DNA of 64,000 bases from Cepaea nemoralis (GCA_014155875.1 JACEFZ010028312.1:124001-188000); one strand, 5' to 3'; counted from the first letter of the stretch, positions 33,601-45,351 are shown. Notes: generated by a model from the letters alone, not told the origin. A program made the numbers and translations.

Positions 33601-34539
33601 CGAGAGCTATTCCAAAATCAACCTCTTATTGGCTGGTAAAAATAAACTGGTTGCCATAGCAACACTGTTCATTGCTCGCATCATTCAGTAGTCTTTTAGC
33701 TCTCTACACATCAACCTACAGTCGCATTTATTCAGTAGTTCGCAAATTGCGAACGAATAAACATGGGCACTGTTTTTGCCTTTCCCGTCCGCTGTGAAAT
33801 TCGTGGTGTGATTCGTTTTTTTTTCCAAGCAGAAGATCAAAATGCGGCCGAGATTCATCGTCGATTGTCCTTTATACGGTGATTACGTTATTAGTGACAG
33901 TTCTTTGAGGGATTGGTGCAGGAAATTCAGAAATAGGCATAGAGATGTGCATGATGAGGTTGAACAAAGACGACATTCATGTGTGACCAAAAAAAAGTCG
34001 ACCAAGTCGTAGTGGAAAATCGCCGTTTCACAATTTTAGATCTTTCTACAGAATTTCTACAAATTTCTAAGACTAGTCTGTTTCGAATTGTCACAGAGAG
34101 GTTATATTACCACAATTTCTGTTTACGGTGGGTACCAAAGCAACTGACACGTTCGCAAAACTCAAAGAATGGGCTCAGCTTTGACGTTCCTTCTGTACTA
34201 CTGGAAAGAGGGGGACGAATTTCTCAACAGAATAGTATAAATGGATTCATAACATTATCACAACGTTCTAGACACAATCGACGATGAATCTCGGCCGTAT
34301 TTTGACATTCTGTTTGAAGAAAACAAATCACACCACTAATTTCACAGCTGGCGGGAACGGCAATAACAGTGTCCGTGTTTATTTGTTCGCTATTCGTGAA
34401 CTACTTAATAAATGCGACTGTAGGTTTGTGTGTAGTGAGCTAAAAGACTACTGAATGATGCAAAACAATGAACGGTGTCGCAATTGCAGCTGGTTTATTT
34501 TTACTAGCGAATCGGGAGTTGATTTTGTAACAGCCCTCG
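33601..34539 (+). mobile_element. Mariner-like element with about 270-bp inverted ends
   Basis: TA dinucleotides flank the element (33,599-33,600 and 34,540-34,541), and the ends begin CGAGAGCTATTCC and CGAGGGCTGTTAC (outward in). Inverted similarity continues to about 33,869 and 34,273, roughly 270 bp, against about 30 bp in ordinary mariners. The arm contains the first transposase codons (AAEIHRRLS in one frame near 33,843). The same sequence is present in reverse at the other end, so the element appears to have two left ends. Between the arms are broken pieces of the transposase N-terminal HTH region (WCRKFRNRHRDVHDEV; ENRRFTILDLSTEFLQIS). The catalytic domain is absent. Confidence 0.8.
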
Positions 34540-34691
34540 TATTCCCAAAGCAGGAACCGGCTGTGCGTGTGTGAAGTGTTAGAACCATCACATGTTTGTA
34601 GTCCAAGGTAACTGCAAATGTTGCTCCGCATCTAGAGTTGGAGGCGTCATCAGCATAATCCCTGGCCCACAATCCTTTCATAAGACTTATC

Positions 34692-34990
34692 AGAGGTAGG
34701 CATGACCGAATGGATAAGAGCCCTCGTTCTTAAACTTCCGGTGTGCTAATGCCGAAGTGGCGGGTTCAATCCCTACACCTATCAACTGGGCTAGAATGTT
34801 CACTTCTCGTCTTTGACTTGGGGACGTAAACTACAAATACCTCTGAAGTCGGAATGGGTTCGTCTGATGGCGACGGACACTGGTAATAAGGAAACCTAAT
34901 CCACACGAAAAATGATGTGCAGTGCACTAGACATAGTAGCACGTGCATGGACCACGCTTGAGTTCAAAGCGGGCGAACGCAAAAAAAAAA
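34692..34990 (+). mobile_element. SINE family C, full-length copy
   Basis: Head with A box TGACCGAATGG and B box GGGTTCAATCCC. The body contains TCTTTGACTTGGGGACGTAA and GGAATGGGTTCGTCTGATGG, and the element ends in an A-run at about 34,980. It is the best reference copy of this family in the window. Confidence 0.85.
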
Positions 34991-35079
34991 TAATCTGATC
35001 CATGAACAACTGAAGGTGGAAAACTAATTTATTCTGTTGTTGTATATTCTGTTTATATCATTTAGAAATATGATGCAGT

Positions 35080-36055
35080 TAGACCCACTCTGAGGAAGAA
35101 TTGCAATGTCTACTATCTGCATTCTCCAATGCTTGTTCTGAATTTGGTTTAACAATTAGCAAAAAGAAGACACAGATTATGTCACAAGGTGCACATGGGG
35201 TACCATCAATCTTTATTGACGACGCCGAACTAGAGATGGTAGACCATTTTACATATCTAGGATCAGTGGTAAATGGCAAATTATCCCTAGATCAGGAAAT
35301 CAACATCCGGATTGGTAAGGCAGCAACAACAATGAACAGGTTAAGAAAAAGAATCTGGGAGAACAGGAAGCTTACTGCCAAAACAAAAGTCCTTGTCTAT
35401 CAAGCCTGTGTCCTTAGTACTCTTCTCTATGGCAGTGAAACCTGGACAACTTACTCACACCAAGAGAAACGTTTAAACAGCTTTCATATGTGGTGTCTGC
35501 GAAGAATTCTTGGTATTAAGTGGCAAGACAAAATCACAAATACTGAAGTATTGGAAAGATCAGGTTGTGTGACGGTTTATTCCATGCTCAGTCTTCGTAG
35601 ACTTAGATGGATAGGACATCTTAGGAGGATGGATGATGGTAGAATACCAAAGGATATCTTTTTTGGTGAATTACAGATGGGTAAGAGATCTCAGGGTCGG
35701 CCTCTACTACGATACAAAGATGTGTGTAAGCGGGACATGATTGATACAGGCATTGATAATGCACATTGGGAGCAAGTCGCCGCTGAACGTGTTGCATGGA
35801 GGGCAAATATCAGAAATGGAATAAAGTCAAAGGAGAAAATTATTGCAGAAAAGTCACACACCAAGCGTTTGAGACGTAAGATGGTGCATGATGGTGGAAA
35901 TGACCTCGTGTTCACATGCACCCACTGTGAACGGACATTTACAGCGCAAATTGGCCTTATCAGTCACACTCGCTACCGCCATAGTTAAAAGTTATTATGC
36001 CTTTTTAAAGCACAAACTATCGTCTGTCAAGACGGCAAGGTGCCAATGATGATGA
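35080..36055 (+). pseudogene. LINE reverse-transcriptase C-terminal half with zinc finger
   Basis: A 295-codon frame from the 3' half of a non-LTR ORF2. It starts after the catalytic YADD region (ACSEFGLTISKKKTQIM), has FTYLGSVV, LLYGSETWTTYSHQEKRL, LRWIGHLRRMDDGRIPK and GKRSQGRPLLRYKDV, and ends with a C2H2-type finger (CTHCERTFTAQIGLISHTRYRH). This layout is typical of LINE clades common in invertebrates. The 3' UTR (about 35,989-36,050) ends with TGATGATG before an AT microsatellite. The frame is intact but the N-terminal endonuclease and RT catalytic parts are missing, so it is a 5'-truncated copy. Its UTR is shared with 57.3 and 58.8 kb. Confidence 0.85.
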
Positions 36056-36058
36056 TGA

Positions 36059-36162
<104 letters not shown>

Positions 36163-36225
36163 TAGTTGGAAAATGTTCTCAAATAACTATAGAATGTCTT
36201 CCATATGATCGGTCATTCATTAAAG

Positions 36226-36430
36226 GTGCCTGCATATCTTTTACAGAATGTTGCAATTAACCCCTGCATTTATTGACTGCTTATGATTAACCAGGAAATT
36301 TTAGTTCAGTAGTGTGCCATTGCTTTCTGAATAGCCGACGGTCCATAACTTAGAAATCAACGCAACGCGGTCTGCTTCCAAATCGCAGGCGGCTGATTTC
36401 AAAGGCTCCACTCGGTGTCTCCGGAGAATA
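36226..36430 (-). mobile_element. SINE family A, minus-strand copy
   Basis: In reverse: TGCCTGCATATCTTTTACAG, GTTCAGTAGTGTGCCATTGC and CTTTCTGAATAGCCGACGG are all recognisable, with the head partly diverged. Confidence 0.7.
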
Positions 36431-36495
36431 TGAAACTGCGCATCTCACTACGCTCTAAGACACAGACGCCTTATCCAGGATACATAAAGAAAATA

Positions 36496-38416
36496 CTGGG
36501 TGTTTCACTACACTTTGTTATGTAGAACAAAGTTTTAAAAAAATGAAGTACATGACGTCATAAATATGTGCTAAAAATTTCATCAAATTAGTTACAATAG
36601 TCACAGCTATGGTCTATCGTTGTTTTTGTGAAGCTGGGAAGTACCAATGAGTATTCATTATAAAAAGTGTTGGAAATGTCCACGGTTGGCTCCAAGACAT
36701 GACTGTACACGTCTCTTCATATTGTCAAATCCTTTCTGCAACGTGTCTGTTGTTATTTCTTGAATGGAAATTCTGATTGCTTCTTCTTCTTCTTTCGTTC
36801 GCTTGAAACATATCTACAACTGCAATGTCGTCTCTTGTATGAATCTAACAGTCTTTTTTCTGATTGCTGCTTTGAGGTCCTCAATTGTGTGTACATTAGT
36901 GTTGTAAACATTTCCTTTCAAGAAACCCGATAGATAATAATCTAAAGGAGTTAGATCTGGAGACCGAGCAGACCAAATTCCACGTGATGTTATGCGATTT
37001 GCGAAAATTTCTTTAAAATAAAACGCAGTGGTGCTGTGGGTACGTGTGCAGTTGCACCACTTTGCTGGAACCACGCTTCTTTAATTTTAATGTTCATTCA
37101 GCTGTTCTAAAAAAGGTTCCATAATGTCAGTTTAGTTTAGTTTAGTTAAGTCGACTGTTCAACATCACGGCACACAGGTGTAACTCATAAGTGCTCCGTT
37201 CTACTCCTAGCTCAAGCCTGAGTCTGGAGAATCTCAGCTCAGTGCACTAACTCCGTGGCACCGACGTGGATCCTGAAATACTTTGGCTAGACTTTTAACT
37301 CGAACTTTTGCCCGGGCAGCTCCGTTAGGCTACTCTGTTTCGACTTCCAACTGCCAAGGGATTTTTTTTACGTGCGCAACAATACGCACGGGTGTCCGAT
37401 CTCACTACCCAGAGACCAGGGGAAAAAATGTTTTACGAGAAGTTCGCGTGAAAAAGTCCCGGCCCTCACCGGGTCTTGAACCCGGGATCTCCAGCACTCG
37501 AGGTGGACATCATACCTCGAGACCACTCAGCCCCAACCCCTCCCCCCTTTCCATAATGTCAATATGGTACCGATCGTCATTTATCGTGTTGAAGAAAATT
37601 GGTCAAGTGAAACATTTTCTTCTGACGGCACACCACACCTCAATTTTCATATCATGTAGAGGTGCTTCGCGAAATGCATTTGAATTAAGAGTGCTCCAAA
37701 TACGATTATTTTGGCTTTTAACGTATCCAGATAGATGAAACCTTGCCTCATCAGAGAAGAATATTACATCGATAATTGCCTCGTCTTCTTTATCTCCAAA
37801 TGCTTGAAACCACCTGCAATAGATGACTTTGGATTGATTATCACACTCTTTTAGTTCAGACACAACAGAAATCTTATATGGATGAAAATATTTAATCGTT
37901 GTTTGATAATTTTTTTTGCACTATGCTCACTGATACGTTCACTTGTTGCGACACTTTCCTTAAGGACTAGCTTGGACTTTTCAGGATTATGTCTTGGTTA
38001 TCTAGAAATTTTTCCTCAGTAACAGGAAGCCTACCAGATTGCAGAGCATCTTCACACTTCCCGTAGCAAGAAACTTATTCAAAATAATTTCTAACCGTAA
38101 TGCGATGAGAAGGTTGTTTGTCAAGAAATCTTGTTATAAATCTTTGATCAACCATCTGTGTGTATCGACCGCCATTTCGACACATTTGTTCAACCCCCCC
38201 CCCCCCCCCCCACCCCCACCCCCCATAAAAAAGTCTTTCTTCCTTTGATAACACCATCCTGTTTAGAGTGCAAAGAATTACTCCAGCAGACGACAGCCAT
38301 TCGCTGCATATTGTTCGCGATGGTGTGAAGCCCATTTTTGATGACAATATGTACTTCATTTTTTTTTTCAAATGTGTTCTACATACAAAGTGTAGTGAGA
38401 CTTTACAAAAACCCTG
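36496..38416 (-). mobile_element. Tc1/mariner-superfamily element with a broken transposase
   Basis: Inverted ends of about 60 bp (CTGGGTGTTTCACTACACTT at the left; in reverse CAGGGTTTTTGTAAAGTCTC then ACTACACTTTG at the right) are bounded by TA (36,494-36,495; 38,417-38,418). The minus-strand coding is broken. At 37,863-37,603 lies FFSDEARFHLSGYV, containing a catalytic D. At 37,074-36,814 lies ARSPDLTPLDYYLSGFLK, the C-terminal D motif of mariner-like transposases. A SINE F (37,130-37,548) separates the two pieces, and further decay affects the N-terminal part. A poly(C) run lies at about 38,191-38,222. Confidence 0.8.
37130..37548 (-). mobile_element. SINE family F inserted in the mariner transposase
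   Basis: A 419-bp element with a 13-bp duplication TTCCATAATGTCA (37,117-37,129 and 37,549-37,561). In reverse the head has TGAGTGGTCTCGAGGTATG (A-box region) and CCGGGTTCAAGACCCGG (B box). The 3' tail is a pentamer repeat, seen on the plus strand as AGTTT units. Two further copies at 44.90 and 59.64 kb are in the same orientation. Confidence 0.9.
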
Positions 38417-38700
38417 TATAAACCTATAAACAATTACCGGGTCTAGTCAAAATCCTCAAGTAACCATAACATTACAGAACAAATGCACTTAGCAGGAGAT
38501 TGGCACTAATTTATGTCTGGGTCAGAGGTACTAATTGCTGTCTAGGACAAAAGGGGATTCCGCAACCACGTCATGCACACATGAGTAGGTCAGTGAATTA
38601 ATACAGCTACTGTCTGGGGCTAGCTTGTAGGGACACGTTCGGGAATACGCAGGGACCCAGTAGGTCAATGGCTGTCGGTTTTGTTTTCTTTTTAGAAGAC
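38417..38700. other. No gene seen
   Basis: Unique spacer. From about 38,655 it is part of a diverged direct duplication with 38,815-38,890 (CAATGGCTG-TCGGTTTTGTTTT against CTATGGCTGCTGGTTTTGTTTT). Confidence 0.5.
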
Positions 38701-38924
38701 CACATTCTGTTGTGGGCACAAACACACACTCACGCACTAACGTACGCACACACGCACACATGCACTCACACCCCCCCCCCCCCCCACAACATACACACAC
38801 ACATAGGAATACGAAGAGATTCATTATGTCTATGGCTGCTGGTTTTGTTTTGATTCTAAAAGATCACATGCTGTTCCTGACACACACACACGCATGCACA
38901 CACGCAAGCATGCACGGATCAAGA
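38701..38924. repeat. CA-rich and poly(C) low-complexity DNA
   Basis: Contains CA/CG-rich microsatellites (38,720-38,770; 38,880-38,915) and a poly(C) run at about 38,770-38,785. Confidence 0.8.
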
Positions 38925-40302
38925 CAGAGGAATTCCTGGACAAATAACGTCAAAGATTGCACAGAAGATTTTACATACGTATGCACGCACGCACGGATTA
39001 AAACAAAGGAATTCCTGGACAAATAACGTCAAAGATTGCACAGAAGATTTTACAGAACGCGCGCACGCATTAAGACAGAGGAATTCCTGGACAAATAACG
39101 TCAAAGATTGCACAGAAGATTGTACAGAACGCACGGCACGCATTAAGACAGAGGAATTCCTGGACAAATAATGTCAAAGATTGCACAGAAGATTTTATAG
39201 AACGCACGCACGCATTAAGACAGAGTAATTCCTGGACAAATAACGTCAAAGATTGCACAGAAGATTTTACATACGTATGCACGCACGCACGGATTAAAAC
39301 AAAGGAATTCCTGGACAAATAACGTCAAAGATTGCACAGAAGATTTTACAGAACGCGCGCACGCATTAAGACAGAGGAATTCCTGGACAAATAACGTCAA
39401 AGATTGCACAGAAGATTGTACAGAACGCACGGCACGCATTAAGACAGAGGAATTCCTGGACAAATAATGTCAAAGATTGCACAGAAGATTTTATAGAACG
39501 CACGCACGCATTAAGACAGAGGAATTCCTGGACAAATAACGTCAAAGATTGCACAGAAGATTTTACATACGTATGCACGCACGCACGGATTAAAACAGAG
39601 GAATTCCTGGACAAATAACGTCAAAGATTGCACAGAAGATTTTACAGAACGCGCGCACGCATTAAGACAGAGGAATTCCTGGACAAATAACGTCAAAGAT
39701 TGCACAGAAGATTGTACAGAACGCACGGCACGCATTAAGACAGAGGAATTCCTGGACAAATAATGTCAAAGATTGCACAGCAGATTTTATAGAACGCACG
39801 CACGCATTAAGACAGAGGAATTCCTGGACAAATAACGTCAAAGATTGCACAGAAGATTGTACAGAACGCACGGCACGCATTAAGACAGAGGAATTCCTGG
39901 ACAAATAATGTCAAAGATTGCACAGAAGATTTTATAGAACGCACGCACGCATTAAGACAGAGGAATTCCTGGACAAATAACGTCAAAGATTGCACAGAAG
40001 ATTGTACAGAACGCACGGCACGCATTAAGACAGAGGAATTCCTGGACAAATAATGTCAAAGATTGCACAGAAGATTTTATAGAACGCACGCACGCATTAA
40101 GACAGAGGAATTCCTGGACAAATAACGTCAAAGATTGCACAGAAGATTGTACAGAACGCACGGCACGCATTAAGACAGAGGAATTCCTGGACAAATAATG
40201 TCAAAGATTGCACAGAAGATTTTATAGAACGCACGCACGCATTAAGACAGAGGAATTCCTGGACAAATAATGTCAAAGATTGCACAGAAGATTTTACAGA
40301 AC
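38925..40302. repeat. About 72-76 bp minisatellite with two higher-order periods
   Basis: The core of each unit is GAGGAATTCCTGGACAAATA then ACGTCAAAGATTGCACAGAAG. Four linker variants alternate. Up to about 39,780 they follow a fixed order that repeats every 296 bp (three tetramers, marked by the TACATACGTATGCACGCAC linker near 38,972, 39,269 and 39,565). Beyond that only two variants alternate, giving 145-bp dimers. Minus-strand frames of about 80 codons recur as artefacts. Confidence 0.95.
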
Positions 40303-40523
40303 GCCAGCGCTGTAGCGAATGGGCTACGAACGCAATTCGCAAATTGAATTAGAAACACAGGTGAGGCAGATTTGAAAGCAGACTGTATTGCTCTGGTTTT
40401 CATACAATGATATAAGTACTGATGGATCAGAAAGCAATGGTCTACTACTTGCCAAGAAATCACAAATAGCCAAAAACTGCTGGGGTTGACTGCAACGTCA
40501 TGTGAAGATATGCACCTAACTTT
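40303..40523 (+). mobile_element. SINE family A at the end of the 72-bp array
   Basis: Head GCTGTAGCGAATGGGCTACG, B-box-like region near AATTAGAAACACAGG, then core GGATCAGAAAGCAATGG and tail GACTGCAACGTCATG. It directly abuts the array. Confidence 0.75.
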
Positions 40524-40589
40524 GTTTTCTGTTTTTTTGTTCTTTCGCTGCATAAACTTGGCATGAGCTTAATTTATAGACTCACTAGA

Positions 40590-41485
40590 CTAGGACATTC
40601 AGAAATGGTGTAGCGATGACAGACAGTATTGATATGAACAAGATCCCCAATGTATATTCATCTCCCAGCATGCCTACCGTGTTTTCAAACAAGAGTTACT
40701 ATAACATTCAGAGATGGCGTAGAGGTGACAGACAGTGTTAATATGAACAAGATCACTAGGAGATTCAGAGATTGTGTAGCGGTAACAGACAGCGTTGATA
40801 TGAACAAGATTACTAGGAGATTCAGAGATTGTGTAGCGGTGACAGACAGCGTTGATATGAACAAGATTACTAGGAGATTCAGATTATGTAGCGGTGACAG
40901 ACAGCGTTGATATGAACAAGATCAGTAGGAGATTCAGAGATTGTGTAGCAGTGACAGACAGCGTTGATATGAACAAGATCACTAGGAGATTCAGAGATGG
41001 TGTAGAGGTGACAGACAGCGTTGATATGAACAAGATCACTAGGAGATTCAGAGATTGTGAAGCGGTGACAGACAGCGTTGATATGAACAAGATCACTTGG
41101 AGATTCAGAGATTGTGTAGCGGTGACAGACAGCGGTGATATGAACAAGATCACTAGGAGATACAGAGATGGTGTAGAGATGACAGACAGTGTTGATATGA
41201 ACAAGATCACTAGGAGATTCAGAGATTGTGTAGCGGTGACAGACAGCGGTGATATGAACAAGATCACTAGGAGATACAGAGATGGTGTAGAGATGACAGA
41301 CAGTGTTAATATGAACAAGATCACTAGTACATTCAGAGATTGTGTAGCGGTGACAGACAGCGGTGATATGAACAAGATCACTAGGAGATTCAGAGATGGT
41401 GTAGAGATGACAGACAGCGTTGATATGAAAGATCCCAAATGTATGTTGATTTCCCAATATGCCTACCGTGTATTTAAACAAGGGT
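40590..41485. repeat. 57-bp minisatellite, about 13 units
   Basis: The unit joins GAGATTGTGTAGCGGTGACA, GACAGCGTTGATATGAACAA and GATCACTAGGAGATTCA. Nineteen-codon periodicity gives open frames on both strands. Longer variants at both ends contain GATCCCCAATGTAT then CCCAGCATGCCTACCGTG, which suggests an older, larger unit of about 150 bp. Confidence 0.95.
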
Positions 41486-41491
41486 CACTAG

Positions 41492-41703
41492 CCTGCTCCG
41501 TAGCGAGGGTGTTACGGACGCAGCTTGTAAACCCACATACCCGCGTTCGAAACACAGCTGTGTTGGTTCGCTATGAAATAGTATGGGTGCTGGTCGTTCA
41601 GAAAGCAATGTCAAATTACTGAACGTAAACTTGCCCAGAAATCACGAACAGCCAACAAAATGATGGGGTTGACTGCTCCGTCCAATAAAGGACATGCAGC
41701 TAA
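41492..41703 (+). mobile_element. SINE family A inserted in the 57-bp array
   Basis: Flanked by CACTAG (41,486-41,491 and 41,704-41,709), which is array sequence. Near full length: CTCCGTAGCGAGGGTG, the B-box region CCGCGTTCGAAACACAGC, core and tail. It is a good reference for the SINE that is split at 5.8-7.8 kb. Confidence 0.85.
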
Positions 41704-41709
41704 CACTAG

Positions 41710-41935
41710 AACATCCAGAGATGATGTAGCGATGAAAGACAGCGTTGATGTGAACAAGATCCCCAATGTATATTCATCTCCCAACATTCTAACTGTGTGT
41801 TCAAACATGGGTCACTAGGATATTCAGAGATGGTGTAGCGATGATAGACAGCGTTTATATGAACAAGATCCCCAATGTATGTTTATTTCCCAGCATGCCT
41901 ACCGTGCGTTCAAACAAGGGTTCACATGGCAAGAA
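41710..41935. repeat. Right remnant of the 57-bp array
   Basis: Two longer units (AGAGATGATGTAGCGATG and AGAGATGGTGTAGCGATG) with the CCCCAATGTATATTCATC extension continue the array after the SINE. Confidence 0.85.
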
Positions 41936-42155
41936 GATTAACTTCAATAGCACCAGATTTTATCCCACATGGATAGGTCTCTTTTCGCCAGGAGACCTGC
42001 CGAAAGCGTCGCACAAAGCACGAACTCCGTAGCTCCAGCGACCACCTCCAGGAGTCTTAGAGAAAATTGAAACCTTGAACCGAACGTCGTGGCCCGGAAT
42101 CGAACCCACAACCTTCGGAGGGCCAGGCACTACTTCGCCAATGAGACTCCCACTC
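41936..42155 (-). mobile_element. SINE family B, minus-strand copy
   Basis: On the plus strand: TTTTATCCCACATGGATAGG, CTGCCGAAAGCGTCGCACAA, AACTCCGTAGCTCCAGCGAC and CCGGAATCGAACCCACAACC. Confidence 0.85.
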
Positions 42156-42756
42156 TGTGTTGTCACAGCCAGCAGTTGGTTAGGAACTATTACAGGCAAA
42201 GATGTCTGACTAAATAGTCATAGGAGCTCGACAAGCAACGAGACGACACAGCTTTGTACAGAGAGACACGGGAACTATCAAGCAGTAAGAAGCCTGTAGT
42301 AAACAGTTGCTAGGGAACCCAAACAGGTAAAATATTAACGGGACAGTAGAAGGTAATTGAAAGATGGCCAGAGTATGCAAAAGAGTCAATTCCTATATAG
42401 GGACGTGAATTATGGACAATCAGCAGATTAGAGATTAAATATGTAGAATCTACAGATTTGGTTTCATAGAGGGAAATGTTGAGGATACTGTCGATGTACA
42501 TAATGACTAACGTCACACGGCGTGAGCTATAATAAGATCGAACTATTGCATTCATTGAGAGAAGATTATAAATAATTCACAGTCCTCGGTCGATTTTCAT
42601 TGAGGAGACAAGAGAATGAAACAGACATGAGAAAGCACGCCAGACAATAGAACAACTGAGAGCGGTTTATTCTCCAGGATTGGATACTATCACCTCGCAA
42701 GTCGATATTGCCTCACTAACACGCACTGGAACGGATACTGGTTTTATTTTCATTGT
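42156..42756. other. No gene seen
   Basis: Unique-looking sequence with no recognisable coding or repeat content. Confidence 0.4.
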
Positions 42757-42935
42757 GTTACGAATGTGTTACGAATGCGATTCGCAATCCCACATACCGA
42801 GCTCGAAACACAGCTGCATCCGATTTGGAAGCAGGCTACCTTGCGTTGGTTTGCATACAATGGTATTAGTACCGGTCGTTCAGAAAACGATGGCAAACTA
42901 CTGAACGTAAACTTGCCAAGAAATCACAAAGTATA
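42757..42935 (+). mobile_element. SINE family A, 3'-truncated copy
   Basis: GATTCGCAATCCCACATACC, GCTCGAAACACAGCTGC and GGTCGTTCAGAAAACGATGG are clear. The copy breaks off after AAATCACAAA and is followed by SINE C. Confidence 0.8.
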
Positions 42936-42939
42936 TGTA

Positions 42940-43190
42940 ACGTAAGAGGTTCAACCCCTACACAGAACAGTTGGACTAAAATGTTGACTTGTCGTCCTTG
43001 ACTTGGAGACGTAAATTACAAGTAGTACCTCAGAAGTCGGAGTGGGTTCGCCTGATGGCGAGGGACAATGGTAATATGAAAAGCTAATCCACACGCACAA
43101 ATCAGACCAGTGCACTAGAATTAGTAGCACGTGTATGGACTGAGCTTGGGTTCAAAGCGATTTAAGGCACACACAAATAAATCAAACCAG
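42940..43190 (+). mobile_element. SINE family C, 5'-truncated copy
   Basis: Starts in the B-box region (GAGGTTCAACCCCTACAC) and continues through CCTTGACTTGGAGACGTAAA and GTGGGTTCGCCTGATGGCGA. Confidence 0.8.
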
Positions 43191-43365
43191 AGTTATGGAA
43201 CAAGAACGTAGGGCAGCAACAATTAGCAATGTTTGCAAATGTAAATGAATGAATGAAGACATGAACATTGTTTCGGCAACTACTGGAAATCATTTAACAA
43301 TTCTGACGAAGAATTTTAGAAACTATTTGATAAGCAACATAGTGTATGAGAGGGTTGCCATCCAT
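43191..43365. other. No feature recognised
   Basis: Short spacer. The segment about 43,190-43,320 resembles the older sequence around 11,640-11,760 in reverse (AATGAATGAAGACATGAACA, TTTCGGCAACTACTGGAAAT), perhaps a shared decayed repeat. Confidence 0.35.
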
Positions 43366-43685
43366 CCATCCATCCATCATGTGCCGTGCCGATAAGCGTG
43401 GGCGGTCATGTTTTGCCATCTCACTCGATAACCAGAGTCGTGGGTAAGCTCCGTGTTTCTGTCTACACAATGCCACGTGGCCAAGCCATCCAAGTATTTA
43501 CTTCTCGATCTCGATCTTCCCCTTGGTCTTTTCAGTTCGATCTTGCCAGTTGTCACCAAGTTCTCCAATTCATTTCTTCTCATAACATGCCCAAAATGTT
43601 TTGACTGTCTACGTCTAATGTCTAATCAGTTTACGATCTTTATTTGTTTCTTGAAGGACTTGTTCATTGGTTTTTCCATCATTAA
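43366..43685 (-). pseudogene. LINE 3' fragment, family shared with 5.5 kb
   Basis: The minus strand encodes a LINE RT tail (MRRNELENLVTTGKIE, RPRGRSRSRSKYLDGLATWH) and ends in ATGG tail units (plus-strand CCATCCATCC at 43,359-43,378). Matches 5,479-5,787. It is severely 5'-truncated. Confidence 0.75.
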
Positions 43686-44215
43686 CGTCATCATCATCTT
43701 CATCATCATCATCATTAACATTATCATCATCATCATCACAAAATCAATGTGACCATCACCATCATCATCACCATTTTTAACGTCATAATTATCATCATTA
43801 TCATCGTCATCATCATCATCATCACTATCATTAACGTCATCATTATCATCACCATAATTAATGTCATCATCATCACAATCATTATCGTCATTATCATCAT
43901 CACCATCATTAACGTCATCATCATCATCATCATCACCACCATTATTAATGTCATCATCATCATCACCACCATCATTAATGTCATCATCATCATCACCACC
44001 ATCATTAATGTCATCATCATCATCACCACCATCATTAATGTCATCATCATCATCACCACCATCATTAATGTCATCATCATCATCACCACCATCATTAATG
44101 TCATCATCATCATCAGTATCACCATCATTATCGTCATCATCCTCATCATTATCACCATCATTAAGGTCATCATCATCATCATTAACATGATAGTCATCAT
44201 CACCATCAATATAAT
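43686..44215. repeat. (ATC)n-rich array with 30-bp subrepeats
   Basis: CATCATCATC tracts are broken by CATTAATGT or CATTAACGT. From about 43,930 to 44,110 they form about six near-identical 30-bp units. Poly-aspartate, poly-methionine and poly-isoleucine frames are compositional. Confidence 0.9.
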
Positions 44216-44737
44216 GAAAGGTTAACCATGAACTACAACAATATTCCCCACGACCATTATACCAGACACGCGTCTTGTCCTCCAGTAGCGCTCTGTCACG
44301 TGTCCCCCACACGTCACAACAAGTAAGTTTATGAAGAATACATTCACAGTGCTATGAGAAGACTTTCGTTATTTCTGTGCTTGACATTAGCAAACCGTAA
44401 TGCAACTGGTTGTGAGAACGACAGCCTGTTCCTTCTGTGGCCATTGATTTCTCGTGCGAAGCCGGCTCTACGATAACTGAGCAAAATGAGTAACCTTATG
44501 AGAAATATAATTGCCAGAAACATAAGTGATTCATTTGTTGACGTAGTTGAGAGCTCGGCATTCTATTCTCTTGTGCTGGTCACAATTATTGCATTATTAG
44601 CTGCAGAGTGCCGCGCACAATTATAGTCGTTGCAGACCTAATTATATTCATGAAGACACAATGCGTTCTTGTGTTGACGTTGTCAATGTTTTCCATGTTG
44701 TTTATCATCACAAGAAATGACTATTGATTTTGTGTCA
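44216..44737. other. No gene seen
   Basis: Unique-looking sequence without a recognisable domain. Confidence 0.4.
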
Positions 44738-44783
44738 TTATGTGTGTGTGTGTGTGTGTGTGCGGGGGGGGGGGGGGGGGGGG
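44738..44783. repeat. (TG)n followed by poly(G)
   Basis: About 11 TG units, then a run of about 19 G residues. Confidence 0.9.
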
Positions 44784-44900
44784 TGCTCGCGGCGCACAGA
44801 CACAGTAGAATCACGCTTTTCATCCCAGCATTCATACGGCGTTTATATTTCCTCTAATAGCCCATAAACAAATTCACAAATATGTTATCGCGCTCATAAA

Positions 44901-45300
44901 AGTTTAGTTTAGTTTAGTCGTTGGATCAACATCACGGCACGCGGTTTAACCCATAAGTGCTCCGTTTTCCTCCTAACTCAAACCTGAATCTGGAGAAACT
45001 CAGCTCAATGCACGAACTCCGTTGCATCGGCGAGGATCCTGAAATACTTTGGGTAGATGTTTAACTCGAAATTTTGCCCGGGCAGCGCCGTTAGGCTACT
45101 CTTTTACGATTTCCAACTGCCAAGGGATTTTTTGCGTTCGCAAAAATACACACGGGCGTCCGATCTCACTACCCAGAGACTAGGGGACATTTTATTACAG
45201 GAAGTCCAGGTGGATTTTTTAAATAAATCCCGGTCCTCACAGGGGCCTGAACCCGGGACCTCCAGCACTCGAGGCGGACACCATACCTCGAGACCACCCA
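44901..45300 (-). mobile_element. SINE family F, second copy
   Basis: A 400-bp element flanked by GCTCATAAA (44,892-44,900 and 45,301-45,309). Shares AACATCACGGCAC, GCCCGGGCAGCGCCGTTAGG and the B-box region TGAACCCGGGACCTCC with the copies at 37.13 and 59.64 kb. Confidence 0.9.
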
Positions 45301-45351
45301 GCTCATAAATGTAGAAGAAAGAAGTAATGTTTAGAGTACGTACTTTTTTGT

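Noticed and set aside
43626..44312. Aspartate-rich 228-codon protein on the minus strand
   Set aside because: It is encoded by a CAT/ATC trinucleotide array. The frame is compositional.
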